Origin: Tetranychus cinnabarinus
Taxonomy: Eukaryota > Arthropoda > Arachnida > Trombidiformes > Tetranychidae
Direction of reading: 5' to 3'
Assembly (NCBI GenBank): GCA_022266195.1
Contig: WHVY01000003.1
Location: forward strand, 1,922,001-1,986,000
DNA: 64,000 nucleotides
The notes beneath the pieces were generated by a model. That model was not told where the DNA came from. It saw nothing but the letters and a program-made list of their open reading frames with translations, and searched no databases. Below, one piece after another: positions 46,601 to 58,700 of the stretch. The translations under genes and the position numbers were made by a program. The first letter of the stretch is position 1. Every line of letters starts with the position of its first letter.

Positions 46601-48000
46601 TTGAGTGAAGTTATCATGTTATAATGACTTGGTTCGCTGTATTCAAGGATGATTTTCTTCTTTCTTTCTTCACCTTTAAAAATTGCAAGTTGCGTTTTGC
46701 GGTCAATCACAATTATCTGGTAATCATTTAACTTCTGCTGAGCTGTATACAATATATTCATATTCATAGGTTGAGCACACTCACTGGTCATTCCTAGTTC
46801 GGTGAAAAGAGTTCCTGCCATTTTACGATGTGCAGGGTTAGATTTACGAATTTTTTGCCAATTGCAGTTACTTCCTTGGTCAGCAATATTATCAACGTAG
46901 TATTTGCCTACAGCGATCGCATAGTATCCGCAATTATGATCATCATTTATGATATTAACTACGCTTCGCTTCATATTAGATCTTAAAGATCCTGGCATCA
47001 ATTTACTTATGGTTTGTCTGCCTCTCCCGGTGATATTCTCGATTATTTGAATTGTGATATCAAATATACCTCCATCAATGAAGTTACCTGCGGATTGTGC
47101 TAGCTTATACGCTCTAGCAAGAAACTCCTCTTTGATGAAATTCTTTTTCGAGAAGGAAATGTAGAGTTCTCTATTTTCAGATACATTTCTGAAAGTCATG
47201 AAAATTCTATCTTCACTGCCAGCGTCTTGAATCAAGTTTTGAACAAATCGTTCGTAAGCACTATTGATAGCATCTTGAATGGTCAAAATGTCTATGACAC
47301 TACCATTATCGTAAGCAAGTTTTGCTCGGAGTAACTTCTTTTTTGAATGGAAAATTGGGTTGGTTTGCCATGGACCTTCTTCAACAACATTGAATTCAAT
47401 GTCGAAGTCGTTTGCACCGAAACCTACTTGATGCTGGTCTGGCTGATTATTTGCGGGTGATGCTGGTGGTTCAATTGGTTCGGAAGAAGGAGACTCAGTG
47501 GAAAGTAAACTTGATTGCAATGCAGAGGAATCGGTGGATGACGAACTTGATTGGGATGAGGAAGAATTAGCAGATGGTATGGTCGGTGGTGAAGAGGGTA
47601 ATTCATTTGGTTGAGGTGTTGATGGGATCAATTGCACTTCCTCATTCAACTCAAGCATAGAACAATCATTAGATTCACTGAGTTCAACAATAGGTAGCGA
47701 AATGTTCGCGCAAATTTCATCATCTTGTTGGTTATTAACGAGAGCATCAAGTTGAATCTCCTCGTTAGCTGTTTCAAAATCCCTGGAACTTTGGATGCAC
47801 AGCAGATCATCACTCTCATCATTCATCATCGCATCAAAGCCATTCTCTTCATATGCGTTCATGAAATCATTAGCAGCTTGGATGCACAAAAGATCATCAT
47901 TTGGATCATTCATAATGAAATCGTAAAGTAGCGCATCATAGTCAATGTCGTCTACATTAAGCATATTGTCAAAAAAAGAAGTTTCACTTGTTGAAGACAT
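43642..48000 (-). CDS. PolB: protein-primed family B DNA polymerase with N-terminal OTU-like region
   Basis: 1452 aa, fully open. Residues 1-110 hold about three acidic repeats with DDLLCIQ; 110-210 are Ser/Pro-rich and disordered. Near residue 350 NDDHNCGYYAIAV and, further on, SHYNMI could be the Cys and His of an OTU-like protease fold. Several CxxC pairs (about 470-590) follow. Exonuclease motifs: CYDIES (about 597), HNQRGYDGH (about 690), YCRSDVQIL (about 808). Polymerase motifs: A DFTSLYPYV (about 1030), B LNSFWGKLAQN (about 1212), C YFDTDSVVF (about 1312). It replicates the element from protein-primed ends. It belongs to a different polymerase clade from element A: Trp in motif B, and no DHCHLTGKFRG insert. 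Confidence 0.95.
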   Translation of the reverse strand: MSSTSETSFFDNMLNVDDIDYDALLYDFIMNDPNDDLLCIQAANDFMNAYEENGFDAMMNDESDDLLCIQSSRDFETANEEIQLDALVNNQQDDEICANISLPIVELSESNDCSMLELNEEVQLIPSTPQPNELPSSPPTIPSANSSSSQSSSSSTDSSALQSSLLSTESPSSEPIEPPASPANNQPDQHQVGFGANDFDIEFNVVEEGPWQTNPIFHSKKKLLRAKLAYDNGSVIDILTIQDAINSAYERFVQNLIQDAGSEDRIFMTFRNVSENRELYISFSKKNFIKEEFLARAYKLAQSAGNFIDGGIFDITIQIIENITGRGRQTISKLMPGSLRSNMKRSVVNIINDDHNCGYYAIAVGKYYVDNIADQGSNCNWQKIRKSNPAHRKMAGTLFTELGMTSECAQPMNMNILYTAQQKLNDYQIIVIDRKTQLAIFKGEERKKKIILEYSEPSHYNMITSLKGYLECDDFCTRCWIKLNSTRNHFCKDACSCCGNISSCKLETEVNCQDCHITFKSSLCYDNHLANDNCNKRLKCERCWIVHNQNDKHECDVYVCNTCGDSYTKSPHYCFIKPLSIEKLAEEDESPRILICYDIESMQVPINENELLHKPNLLIAHTLCSKCLDHTTSTRTSDECSTCGSNEHVWYGVDCVKQFCDYLYNEISPKAFKNKAKVDIIAHNQRGYDGHFIVQDFYQRDFQATPNLIMTGSKILCSSMENLRFIDSLSLFMQPLSSLCKSFNITEMKKGFFPHLFNKESNQNYVGEMPALHYYQPSSMKPSQQREFIEWYNKQLNSVFDFKKEIIEYCRSDVQILMTSILRFTKLFQSITGLNPMTRNFTLASVAMEVFRASMLPKKALGITPISGYAERKQSMSAAAWLDSIQKERDIKIEREWRCGPFYADGFDPKTKEVFEFWGCYFHGCEFCYPDRSIKVKMNEKELPITSLYEKVQLKKQYYAHRGYKLTEIWEHDFNNAEMYTKERISHYSTIKNVGAINIRESFFGGRTNNIKFYHKCASGERIRYLDFTSLYPYVLKKYKYPLVHPTLIQENFQHPAAYFGFIKCKVLPPKSLNIAVLPMRIAKKLMFPLCRTCAETFNQGSCSHSDDERALTNTWTSVELLEAFKYGYKPLKTYQVLHYGRTEKASLFSRYVQMWLKIKQEASGWPSWCVTEEDKQKYIADYEKAEGVKLDASSIEKNPGKRSIAKLMLNSFWGKLAQNPNLPQTKITRSYADLWTLLSDDDREVLGMHEANENTLITQSKFKDDNNERVVPGKTNIAVASFVTAYARLELFRLIQRIESHREGRVLYFDTDSVVFIEKDDDPTIECGDYLGELTDEVPDGFVCDTFVTLGPKNYGYEIVNDVGERKAIIKVKGIKLTSAVLDLISIEKLVCMANAYIQRNNESIQVQQSNIVSDKFKHFVKTRNFEKIYRAVSEKRRLIGNNTRPYGYVD

Positions 48001-48390
48001 CTTAATTGTAAATTTTATTGAATTGAAATGAAAAGAATAAAAGGTATAATCAATTTGAAAATCGAGAATCTAGTGTTGAAATTTCAGGGTCGAAACGTTG
48101 AACGCGAGAGAAGTTAACTTCACGAAAGCAGAGGAGCGAATGACCTGTAGGTTCAAACTCAACGCTTTCTCGAAAATATTTTTCGAATTGCGCATCGCAG
48201 AGTTCATTTTTAGCGAATCGGAAAGCTCGAGTTTGGAAGTTTGAAATGACCTTTCGTGAGAATTTCGGTTGTTCGAAAGTTTGCTTCAGGCAAAATTTTT
48301 GTTTGTTCAAAGTCTTAACCTATCAATCAGCCTTAGGCTAGAGCTAGCAAGTTAGAATATTTCCCCTTTTTCTCCCCTTTTTTCTATTTG
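48001..48390 (-). promoter_or_regulatory. upstream region of the polymerase gene
   Basis: This 390 bp lies between polymerase ATG and the right TIR. An 86-codon frame at 48050-48310 has no ATG and is not supported. The sequence next to the ATG (TTTCATTTCAATTCAATAAAA on the minus strand) is AT-rich; a TATA-like ATTATACC lies about 45 bp before the ATG. Confidence 0.4.
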
Positions 48391-48444
48391 GCATGCGCGA
48401 GTTAAGGCCTCCCCTTAAGTTATCAATATCCCCTACTTACTACT
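48391..48444 (-). repeat. right terminal inverted repeat of element B
   Basis: 54 bp, exact reverse complement of 32928-32981, followed by the second CTAATC at 48445-48450. Confidence 0.97.
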
Positions 48445-48450
48445 CTAATC

Positions 48451-51400
48451 AACAGTAAATTGTGGTAAATCATTTCCTAGACTCTGTTAAGTGATTCTGA
48501 AAAAACTTCACCAGAAGCTGTCTTGTTGGATCCGGAAGGTTAACACCTACTTGGTTAACAAATTAAATTGTTACAAGCAAAGAGTAAAGCTATTACTCTT
48601 TGGTTACAGCTAATAGAATATTTAACCTAAACTTAATCATGTTTCTAACAAATAATTGATTGTTATTCAACATTGATTGGAATGAAGCTCATCTATCAAT
48701 GCTGCATAAGCGTAAAAGGCTTTTCAATCATCCTTACCTTGTTAGTATTTTCCTGTTGATTAAACAAAAAACTCAGTCTTTAGGTTGATTGTTTTGGGTT
48801 TTTTATCAGTTGATTAAAACTAGTTGTTAATCAAATGTATGTTTCAAAGTGAATAGTTAGCTTGGTGAATTGCTATTGTCGAGTGAAAGGAATTTCAGTT
48901 CTGTTTTGTATCAATTTTGTCCTTGCCAATGAAATGTTCAAACGTTGTCTGTGTTTAATCAAAATGGATCAACATTTGAAAAGACAAACCATTTCATTAT
49001 TATATCAGTGACATAATATCACTATTTAATTTAAATATCAATATTGATGATTAATCATTCTAGTTCAAGCCAGATAAACGTAAATGTTGATTCAGTGGCA
49101 TTGAATTAATACAATGCAATGACAAGGATTAATCTTAGGCTAACCCTTATGAAACGGTTTCCCCAACAGTTGGTATTTGTGATTAGATTTGATTGTAAAC
49201 ATAAGGTTCTGTTAACATTGAAACCGAGCAATTGGCTCTATTCAAATGTTAAATGTAAGAGGATAAATTGTAATTAATTGTAATCTTGAATAGCCGTAGA
49301 GAGATAAACATTTCATGCTGAATTGTTCAACAGATGAAATTGTCAGCAATATCAAGATGATAAATGGTTCAAAAATTATCATTAAGGTGTTGTTGATTCA
49401 TTTGTTATTTATCCTTGAAATGGTTATGGGAAAGACGTTTTAAATCAACTGATTGACTGATTTGTTTTGAACCAGTAAAACAAGGACTTGATTGCTATGC
49501 AAATCCTTGAGAAATATGAAAATATTTAACTGTTGCTTTAATTGAAATGTTCAACAGTTAACCTTAAAGATTAATTAGACATTTGATAGACAAATCTTTC
49601 TGGTTTAATCTGCTTTCTGGTAACACAGATTCTGGTATTAAAGGTTCATAAGAGTTCAACTCTTCTTACAATAATATTTTCATTGGTTTTTCATTTCATT
49701 TTGTTTGTTTTAGCAGCTTATTGTTGATTGCATCTTGTGATTGGCTGATTAGCTTATCTGATTAGCCACCGTTTCTTTGTTAAACGATGACAAAGGGTTG
49801 ATTCTTGTCATCCATCTTCAAAGTTGATACAATTTGCAAGAACAGTAACATTTTAAACTTTTGTTTCACTTATGTTTTTAGTTGTCATCTTTTTAGGTTA
49901 TTTTTAAGGTTTATCCATCAAGTTACTGATCGAAATCAAAAAGGAAATTGACAATTGTTAGATTTGACACTTGGTAACAATTAAGAGTTGCAGTTTAGTT
50001 GAAATGCTGAGTCTTACTGGTTTCTCTGTTTATCAAGGAAACTAGAAAATTGAAAATTTCTAGAACATTTAAATTAATTTGATTCTAGAAATTACAAGAC
50101 TTTGTATTGCGCCTTAAGCTGATGCCAATTTGAGAAATCAGCTTGAATTGAACTGTTTCAAAATCTAAATTTCAACACTTTCACTTTAATCCAGGATTTG
50201 CTAATCTTGCAATCAACTCGTTGAAGTCAATCAGATCCGTTTCGATATTGAATCCTCTCTAATTAGGAAGCGATATTAGCGAGCATGGCAACAATCAAAT
50301 TGTCTGATGAACTAAAAAATGGATACTAAATTGAAACTTGGTTTCTCAAGGCTTTAGGATAGTAATCAACATTTTGAAAAGTAAAGTAAATCATGAGTTA
50401 AATTAGTGAACATCCACTAGAAAAAAGGTCAATCATCGGTAATGTTGGCTTCAATTCAAGGTTGAGCTGTTTAGATTGTGCCTTGAGATGTACTTCAACT
50501 CTATCGACCCAGATAAATAAGCATCAGAGATACACAACTGTTACTGGAAGGAAACTCGAAAACAAAATTGTCTCTACAAAAGTTTCAAAAAGCGCATAAG
50601 CAATAAGTATACAACGATTAAGCATAAACAAGTAGAATGGAAAATTACGCAAAAACTAAAATTGGTAAAAAAGGGATAGAATGGAATAATTTAAAGGTTA
50701 TTAATTTACACCTTGATAAATATTTGAATGTTAACATCATCATCACATCACCGTCATTAAACATAAGAATAAAAAACCATTTTTCCATTGTTGAAGCAAA
50801 AATATTAAAAGAGATGAACAGAGGGGTGAAAAAAAAGAAAAAGCTATTTTAGAAGCTACAAGTTACCTGGTAAATGTTTGTTGTAAACCAAATTTAATAT
50901 GGTTCACATTGATCACTCATTACTTTGTGACAGTTAATTTTCTTGAGATTAAATCACAAATAACAATCGCAGAAAATGAAAGTGCGGAAGGAAATGGGAA
51001 ACAGAGAAAAGAGAGAAAGGCATAAAGACACCAACACTAATGTGGAAGGAAGAAGAAAAATGGAGAATTGGAGGGAAAAAGGTGAAGGAAGAAGAGTTTA
51101 ACAGTAAACAATATCAAAAATACATTGGTTTTCAAAGAGAAACAACAATTGAAGTGTAAAAATATAAAATGAAAGTCACAACAATTATGCTAACAAAAGA
51201 TACGTCTTATGTAAAATTGAAAAAGGTCAAAAGTAAACAAGTTAAACAAAGTGAGGTTAACGAAAGTCCTTTTATAAAAGCCTTGTTTACACATGCCCAA
51301 AACAATCTATTCAGTGCTGCCAGAGTACAGTTAATACAAAATTAAAAGTACAATGAACTGAGGTACAGTTATGATGAAAACAAATTACTGGGTTCAGGTA

Positions 51401-52701
51401 AAACAATGGTCTATGTCAGTGAATATTTTAACAATACACATCAATAGTAATTAAAGTACACTGCTTTAGACACACACAAAGATGAAAGCAATGAGAGTTT
51501 TTCATGAACCAACATTGAAAATGGTTAGACAATGTATTGCTTTCAAAATAATTTGTATCTAAACTTTGGTATTGGATCTTACAATCGAATTGAATTTTTA
51601 GTTTAACTGCAAACTAATACAACACACTGGGTCAGTAAAAGTGAATCTTATATTCAGACTTGACCAAGATTTATAGAGAAGAATCTAATAAACTGTTTTT
51701 AATGATGATCCAATGGATTATACTTTTGTTTTTTACATGTTTAAGTTTGGATCAATTTGTTTCTGTTCCTATTTTGAGCACTTGCACAAAAGAATATTAT
51801 AAAACTACTAAAAAGTCATTTAATTCAATATGGTCAAGAGTTAGTTGGTCGACATAAAAAAATGAAAACAATTTATATTAACAATTACCAGAATGAAGTT
51901 GCTGGAGTTGCCAGATTAATTGGAGTATAAAAAATCAGATAGAGCCACTTTCTATGGAGATTTTGTTTGAAATGAAATTGTTAATCAACAGTAAACTAGT
52001 GTTATCTAGTGTAGCAATAAAAAACTAGAATATTTTGTTGTTTATTTCTTAGGAATTGATATTTCTACTGAGTTTACAGTTTGTTCAGTTCTCACCGATA
52101 AACATACATATTTATTATCATTTGAAAATGAAAAAAAGAAACAACCAGCTATCAATGGTGTATTGATAAATGCTTCTTTACGTTGCTCCTGATTCGCCTC
52201 AACATTAAACTCTCACTCCTGTTATCTTCAACTTCTCAATCTTGTTTTACTTCTCATTTTTTCCTCTCTTTTCTTCCATTAAACTCTGTGTATTATCTTC
52301 ACTTACTTTTTCATCTTAGAATCTTCTCTTTCTTTTACTCCTGCTTCTTGGGAGGGAAAAGAATCAAGAATATAAATGTATATGTATAAACGCACACACA
52401 ACATTCATCTTGATACACCAACACCACTAACAGAAACAACTGTAAAACAAAAACTGTGCTTGTGTCCTGCCATTGGATTTTCTGGTCAACTCTTTTTCCT
52501 CTTCTCCTCTTAACTCCATTACCATCGTGAACATCTTATTTTGTTTACATCTTTTTGGTTAATTAACATTTTGTTTTACCAGTTATTTGGTTCAATTGAT
52601 ATTTTGTTTCATCAATATTTTGTGATCCAGTTTTTCATCTTTTTTCCGCCTCACACAAGTTTGCCAAAATTATCGCTAAACAGAGCTCTGGTTTAACTGC
52701 A
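48451..52701. other. host non-coding region upstream of the FN3 gene
   Basis: About 4.2 kb without a supported gene. It probably contains the upstream part of the glucose-transporter gene on the minus strand and the promoter and 5' UTR of the gene at 52702 on the plus strand. A 65-codon + frame at 51660-51857 starts with a signal-peptide-like hydrophobic run, but it has no support from splicing or similarity. Confidence 0.4.
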
Positions 52702-55700
52702 ATGCAATCGGTACCACACAACATCTCAGTGGTACTAACCCAATGGCTTCCACCAGCCATTCGGGTTTCCTGGTCTTTCACTCCTGGATCCGATTTAATT
52801 GAATCAACTAGTCACCATGATAAATCTTTTAAACTATCAAAAATGTTTCGCATTGTCTACTTTCCTGTTGGTTCCAAGTAAGTTTATATTCCATTTTTTC
52901 ACAACTTTACATTCATACAGAATTTGAAATCTCCTCTAATTCAATTAATCTTACCATTTCAATCAGATTAGACTTTCATTTTTGACCAAATACTTGACTA
53001 AATTGTCAATTTTAGGTTTAAAAATTTGATTAAATGGCATTTTCCATTTCCATCACTCAATCTAAATCAAGTTTAATTTTGTATATCATAGTGTTCATCA
53101 CTCATTCAATTTGCGAATCATTTTATTATCTAATATTAGATTAACTTACCCTTCTGAAGGCAAAATGTTTCATCTTTTTACTCTTCTTCTTCTTCATCTT
53201 GTTCATCTTTATCATCCTTTATTTCCTTCCCTATTCATTTAGCACTTTTATTATTCACTCTTTACCTCTTTGCTATAAAATAATGATACACAAGATGGAT
53301 GAAGGGCTAGAGAAACATGACTTATCCATTAATTGCATCAATGGGTCAATTATTTTAAATCCATGAGATAAATATGATGGAAACAAACTGAGTAGAAAGA
53401 TTAGAAAAAGTATGAAAGAAGAAGAAGAAAATGGCAAAAAAAGATTGATGAGTTTTCATGTTTCTTAGTTATTAGTTGAATTGGACTTTGCTTCAGGCTT
53501 TCCAATCATGCTCTGAGATAATCAGAGTCTGGATAAATCATTGGAAATGATTGAATGGTCTATTGTTCGAGGAAAGAAAAGTGACCAAAAAAAATGAATC
53601 GACAAAAATAGCAAAAATAAGTTCTTTTTTCCTCTCTTCCATCAAATAAATTGTGACAATTTGATAGTCTTGGACTGTCAAAATCAGCTTTAACCATTGG
53701 AACAAAAAGCATTATGAACCATTGATTGTCTGAATACTGAAGATACAAAAAGATTTCATTTTTCTGTTGATTTTATACTTCTTTTAACATTGATTTTTGA
53801 TCAACACATTAATCTAATAAATTGCGTCGTTATTGTTAATAACTTGATTAGCAACCATTAATTGTAACATTTAACTTCTGCGATTGACATGAGTTAACAT
53901 TGAGCCGCAAAAAAAGAGGTGAAAAAGGATGCAGAGGAGATGAAAATGATTAGTTAGGAATAAGAAGTGAAAGGATGAGGAAGAGGAGGATGAAGAAGGG
54001 TAAGAATAAGTGAAGCAACTACAGGGTGTTTCATCTAAGTTTTACCAGAAAATACCAGAATCATTGAGTTATCAAGAAATGCCAGAAACAAAACATAATC
54101 TGGTTTCCAACATTGATCTTGATCTTGACCAAATCTCGAGATTATCACCATTCATTGGTAAAGTTGACTGTTAATCCAACATTTATCTTTGCGTTTCTGA
54201 ATCAATGGAACACCCTTTAAATCGATATTAACACAATAATCGATGAGAGGGAGAAGATGATAATGAAGATGAGGAAGAGCAAGGAGTCAGTAAAAGTCCC
54301 ATTGATGGCGATGAAAAAAGATTGAAAGCAATTGTTCAGGGAGGAAAAGGAATGGATAAAAAGGAAACTGGAAATGATTTTCTTTTCTTTTCATTCCAAG
54401 ACTTTTACTGATTCTGCTGATTATGATAAACATAACGACTTCAGTTGTTAAAATGATTGGTCAGTTTGTTTAACAATCATTGACCTTAAAGTCGTGTTGA
54501 TACATTCATTACCTTTGAGTATTTACCAATTGAAACATTTTCAAATTCATTTCCAATCAACTGCATCATCATGATTGGAAATAATTAAACCTTTAAATTA
54601 AAAAACTATTCAATGTTGCATTAGATCACCAATCATGTAATACTTGATCTCATTCAAGAATCAATTTCCATCAGAATTGTTGCTTTAATAAAATATTCGC
54701 CATTTTCCGGTACAATAACAAGTCCATGCATATTAGTGGATATTTGCATTTTTTATAATAATTCTCATCTCTTTACATAGTTATTACAAAACCATTAATG
54801 ATAATGATTTATATTTCAATTGCCAGAAAGGCTCAGTCTTTGATTATTGAAAAGGTAAATAAATGAAAACAAAGAAAGGTAGTAAAGTATTGATTAGCAA
54901 AAATTCATTTTACCTTTTATACTCAACTCTTTCCTTACCTTTTTCAAGTTAATCAAGATTGATTTACTTTACCTTGAAAATGTTTTACAACTGTTAACAA
55001 CCATTTGTTATATTGAAACATAACTGTCAAAATTGACTCTTGTGAACTTGATTTACGTTTTCAAGAAATCTTGAAATTCTTTTAAATGTTTTCTCTTCAT
55101 GAAATAGTCAAGATTGCTCTGTAAATTCTGGTTCTAAACCTTTACTTTAATCATTGTTACTTTAACTACTTTCCTTACAAAGTATAAGAACTATGAATGT
55201 TTTGCATTTTCAATGGTTGTTGACGGATTCAGGCAAATGGAACCAAGATTCATGATACATCAACTTTATCTCTTTCCTGTTCAGAGAACAAGTGATAAAG
55301 TGTATTGTGAATCGAAATTTTGTATCATGCAAAAAGATAACACAGAGAAATAAGTAGTTATTTTCAGTTGAATGTTTATCAAATGAGATTCATTTTCATG
55401 TGAACATTCAGTAAGTAGCAACAACAGCAAAAAAACTAGAAACTGAAACTAAATTGTCTTCAGAGTAAATATACAGAATCTTGTGAATCTTGTGAATCTT
55501 CAGAATCTAACAAGACGTAAACCTAACCTTTGAAATGAACAACAATAAAAGGATGAAGATTAAGATGAAAATGTGCAAATAAAAGACAGCAATGACCAAA
55601 AGTGAATGGTCAAGAAACAGATTAAGTCAACCTTAAATTACAATCTTCTTCTTTTTTGGGCAACATTTTCATGGTAAATTGATAAGATTGTTACCAATTC

Positions 55701-58700
55701 ATGATGTTATCTCATTATATTGTCCAATCTCATTGTGTATTACATGTTTTGGGTTAATGGCTTTCCATCATTTACTTTGCTCTCTGTTGTCAACAAAATT
55801 ATCATGAAAATTATCAACAAAACCAACGGAAAAACTCGTTTATCTTGTTATATACCGATAAAGGCTGGGAGTTGTTTTCAATTGTTTATGATATCTCATC
55901 AATTTTTATTGTCTTTCAATTCAGATAAATTGGTACTGAATTTTATCTTATTCAATGTTGACTTTCCTTTCAACTTATTCAAATAAATAAAAAAACCAAT
56001 ATCATGTTTTGTCTTTACTTTTCCAAAAGCAAATACTAAACTCCTATTCCATTGAATTCACTTTAGTTTCTGTTTATTATAAATGTTCATCTAAATCTTT
56101 ATGAAACAATCAATAAACTACAATTGCATTTAAACTGTTAATTTGTTCATCTTTCAACTCTTGAAGATAACTTTGATGTCAACATTTATCAACACAATGA
56201 ATTTACCAGAAAAATCATTAAATCTTTAAACCTACAGTTGATCAATTTGAATCTAAATTTTAGAAAATCTTGCGATTTTTGGAAAATTGAAATCATGTTA
56301 ATCATGACGAGATGAATATATTCTGTTAATTTTACATTTACCTGGCAATTCCATTAACTCAATAATTATTCACATTTGAGTTCAATTTTAAATTTAATTT
56401 CCTTTAGAGGCTATTTTATGGATAAAATGTTTCAAAAGCTTCTTAATTCAATCTATTTATACAATAGATTTGCCTTTCAATTTGCTCTTCAAGTTGCATC
56501 TAATTCAATAAGTTTGATCAGTAAACTGTTGAACCTTCAACTGAACAATTTAATCAGATTAGCATTTGCCATTGAATCTGGTTCATTATTATCCTTGTTT
56601 AATAATTCTATTAATAAAAGGATAACTCAATTCAACGTTAGCCATCCAAGAGGCAGAATTGTTCAATTCTTGTTTCATTGAACACTTGATAATATTTGTA
56701 TTTAAGATTAAGATTGAGATCAAAAAAAGCACATTTCAACTCACAATCTGATTAATTTTCAACCAAACAATTCGATCATTGATTAGTGCTATATTTGATG
56801 ATCTAATTTTCATATTCATCGATTTTTCAAATTGTTACGATTAAACTGAAATTCAGATTATTTCTCATCTTTGCATTGAATAGCTGGAAAAATCTGATTA
56901 ATCGGCTTATTAACAAGTTAATATTTCTGTTGATCTTTGAATTAATTTGTTTAGTTTTAATTAACAGGTTTATTAAAACCATATATCATTTAGATATGAA
57001 TAATTCATTAGAAGACTTAAACTAATCAAAAGTAATTGCTAAGTCAATGTAAATTACTCGAGATGTGCGATTATTTTAATTATTAAAACAAAAGATGGTT
57101 AAAGGAATCGTGAAAGGGAAAAATTTAATCAACTTTGATTGTTTAAACTGGTTGAAATTAAAAAGTCGCAAATGTCCACTTTAATCAAGTGCTGCTAAGT
57201 TCAATCATCTTGAATATCATTATCTTATTAACATAACGATGGTTCAAGTTTCACTTGATTCACTTTCAAACTGTAATCTGATCTCAATCTTGTTGAAGGT
57301 GATTAATAATAATAATGAAGATGACGATGCTTACAATTTGATTTTTCATTCATTTTCATCATTAAATTGAACGATCAATCAAAGGATAAATAGTGACGCT
57401 TTTCATGGCAACAATAAAGGCACATTTCAACCCATGATATTGTTCAGTTAATAGCATAAAATTCACAGCTTCAGTTGTCAGATAAAAGGTTGATAATCTT
57501 TCTCAGTAAATTTCCTTCAAACTAAAATATTATCTTCAAGTCTTACAAGGGAAATGCTAAGAAATAAAATTTCATTTCATGAAGCAAGCCATAATAAGCT
57601 GTTTAATATCACAGAATAGTTTAGATTCATTAATTATGAATTATTAAAAATGCTGTTGGTAAAAACTATTAAATAGCTTTTTTTACTCTTTAATTAACTT
57701 TATAAATAATTGATTAATTGTGATTTATGTTCTAAATTCAATAAATTTTCATTGTTAAGTCTATTGATTGTTTGAACAATAAAACAATAACTTGAACAAT
57801 AAGATGAATATTTTCAAAGCAGAGATGAATTTTGATAAAAAAATGTTGAGATTTTTTATGTTTTATTGCAAATAAACAAATGCTGAGATTTATTATTAAC
57901 TTGGATTGAGGTTGAGTCAAGGTTAAGTGTACATTTAATAGTGAAATTACTTGAGGGCTTTCTGAATCTGATATTTTTAAAGTAAACCAGAGTGTTGGTT
58001 GTTGATTTATCCCATTTGATTGGTGCAACTGTTTGCACAGAACTGAAATGAACAGAGCCTGAAGGGTTTCAAGTTAAATCATTTCTAGTTTTTTTTTGAA
58101 AACACAAAATGTGTACAAAAATAATAAAGGAAATGAAGCAGCAATTTTCAATCCAATTTCATTATATTTTACCGTAAAGCTGAGATTATTTTTCAACACT
58201 CTTTCAATTCTTAACTATTTTCTGTAAGCTCATCATTATTTGGCTCTCATGTGTCAGTACATTGAACAGAACCCATGTTTTAAAGAGATAGAAATTGCAG
58301 AAAGTTCTGGTCTCACTTTTTGAGAATCATTTGAAGAAGAAAATAAATGAAAACAAAAATAGTAGAAAGCTATTAATCGATTTGTAGGTCACGATCATTT
58401 CAAATTGTATCATGAAGATGATGACTTAAAAACAGAGAAAAGTAAAGAAGATTATCATGTATTGATTTTAGGAGGATGATGAATGAAACTATCAACAAGA
58501 AGAAAGCAAACAAATGCAATATACTCCAATTTCCCTCCTGGTAAATATCCGTCAATCATTGAACAGAAACAAGTTGAACTGAAAACAGGTTAACTTTTCC
58601 AATGAAATTCAACATAAACAGTAATTTTAATATAAACTTTAAAATGAGACCAATGATGAAAATTGTGTTGCCAGATGAAGGAAAGTGTATAATGAGGAAA

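Larger units (their letters stand above)
32928..48444. mobile_element. Polinton/Maverick-type element B (15.5 kb), nearly intact
   Basis: Perfect 54-bp TIRs starting AGTAGTAAG and a 6-bp target duplication delimit it exactly. Coding content: IAP on the + strand, and on the - strand TBP homologue, protease, major capsid, pVI-like, penton, membrane protein, integrase, two small proteins, packaging ATPase, NADAR-like protein and polymerase B. Only the unknown gene at 33043-33779 shows a frame break. The low divergence of its TIRs and the intact large ORFs suggest a recent insertion; whether it is active cannot be told from sequence. Confidence 0.97.

Noticed and set aside
48050..48310. 86-codon minus-strand ORF next to the right TIR of B
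   Set aside because: No ATG start and no recognisable product; overlaps the likely polymerase promoter.
2508..48444. CRISPR array or bacterial operon reading of the repeats and overlapping ORFs
   Set aside because: Introns, poly(A) signals, eukaryotic protein families and TIR/target duplications show Polintons in an animal genome; the repeats lack spacer structure.
51660..51857. ORF with signal-peptide-like start upstream of the FN3 gene
   Set aside because: It could supply the missing signal peptide, but I find no donor that joins it in frame to 52702.
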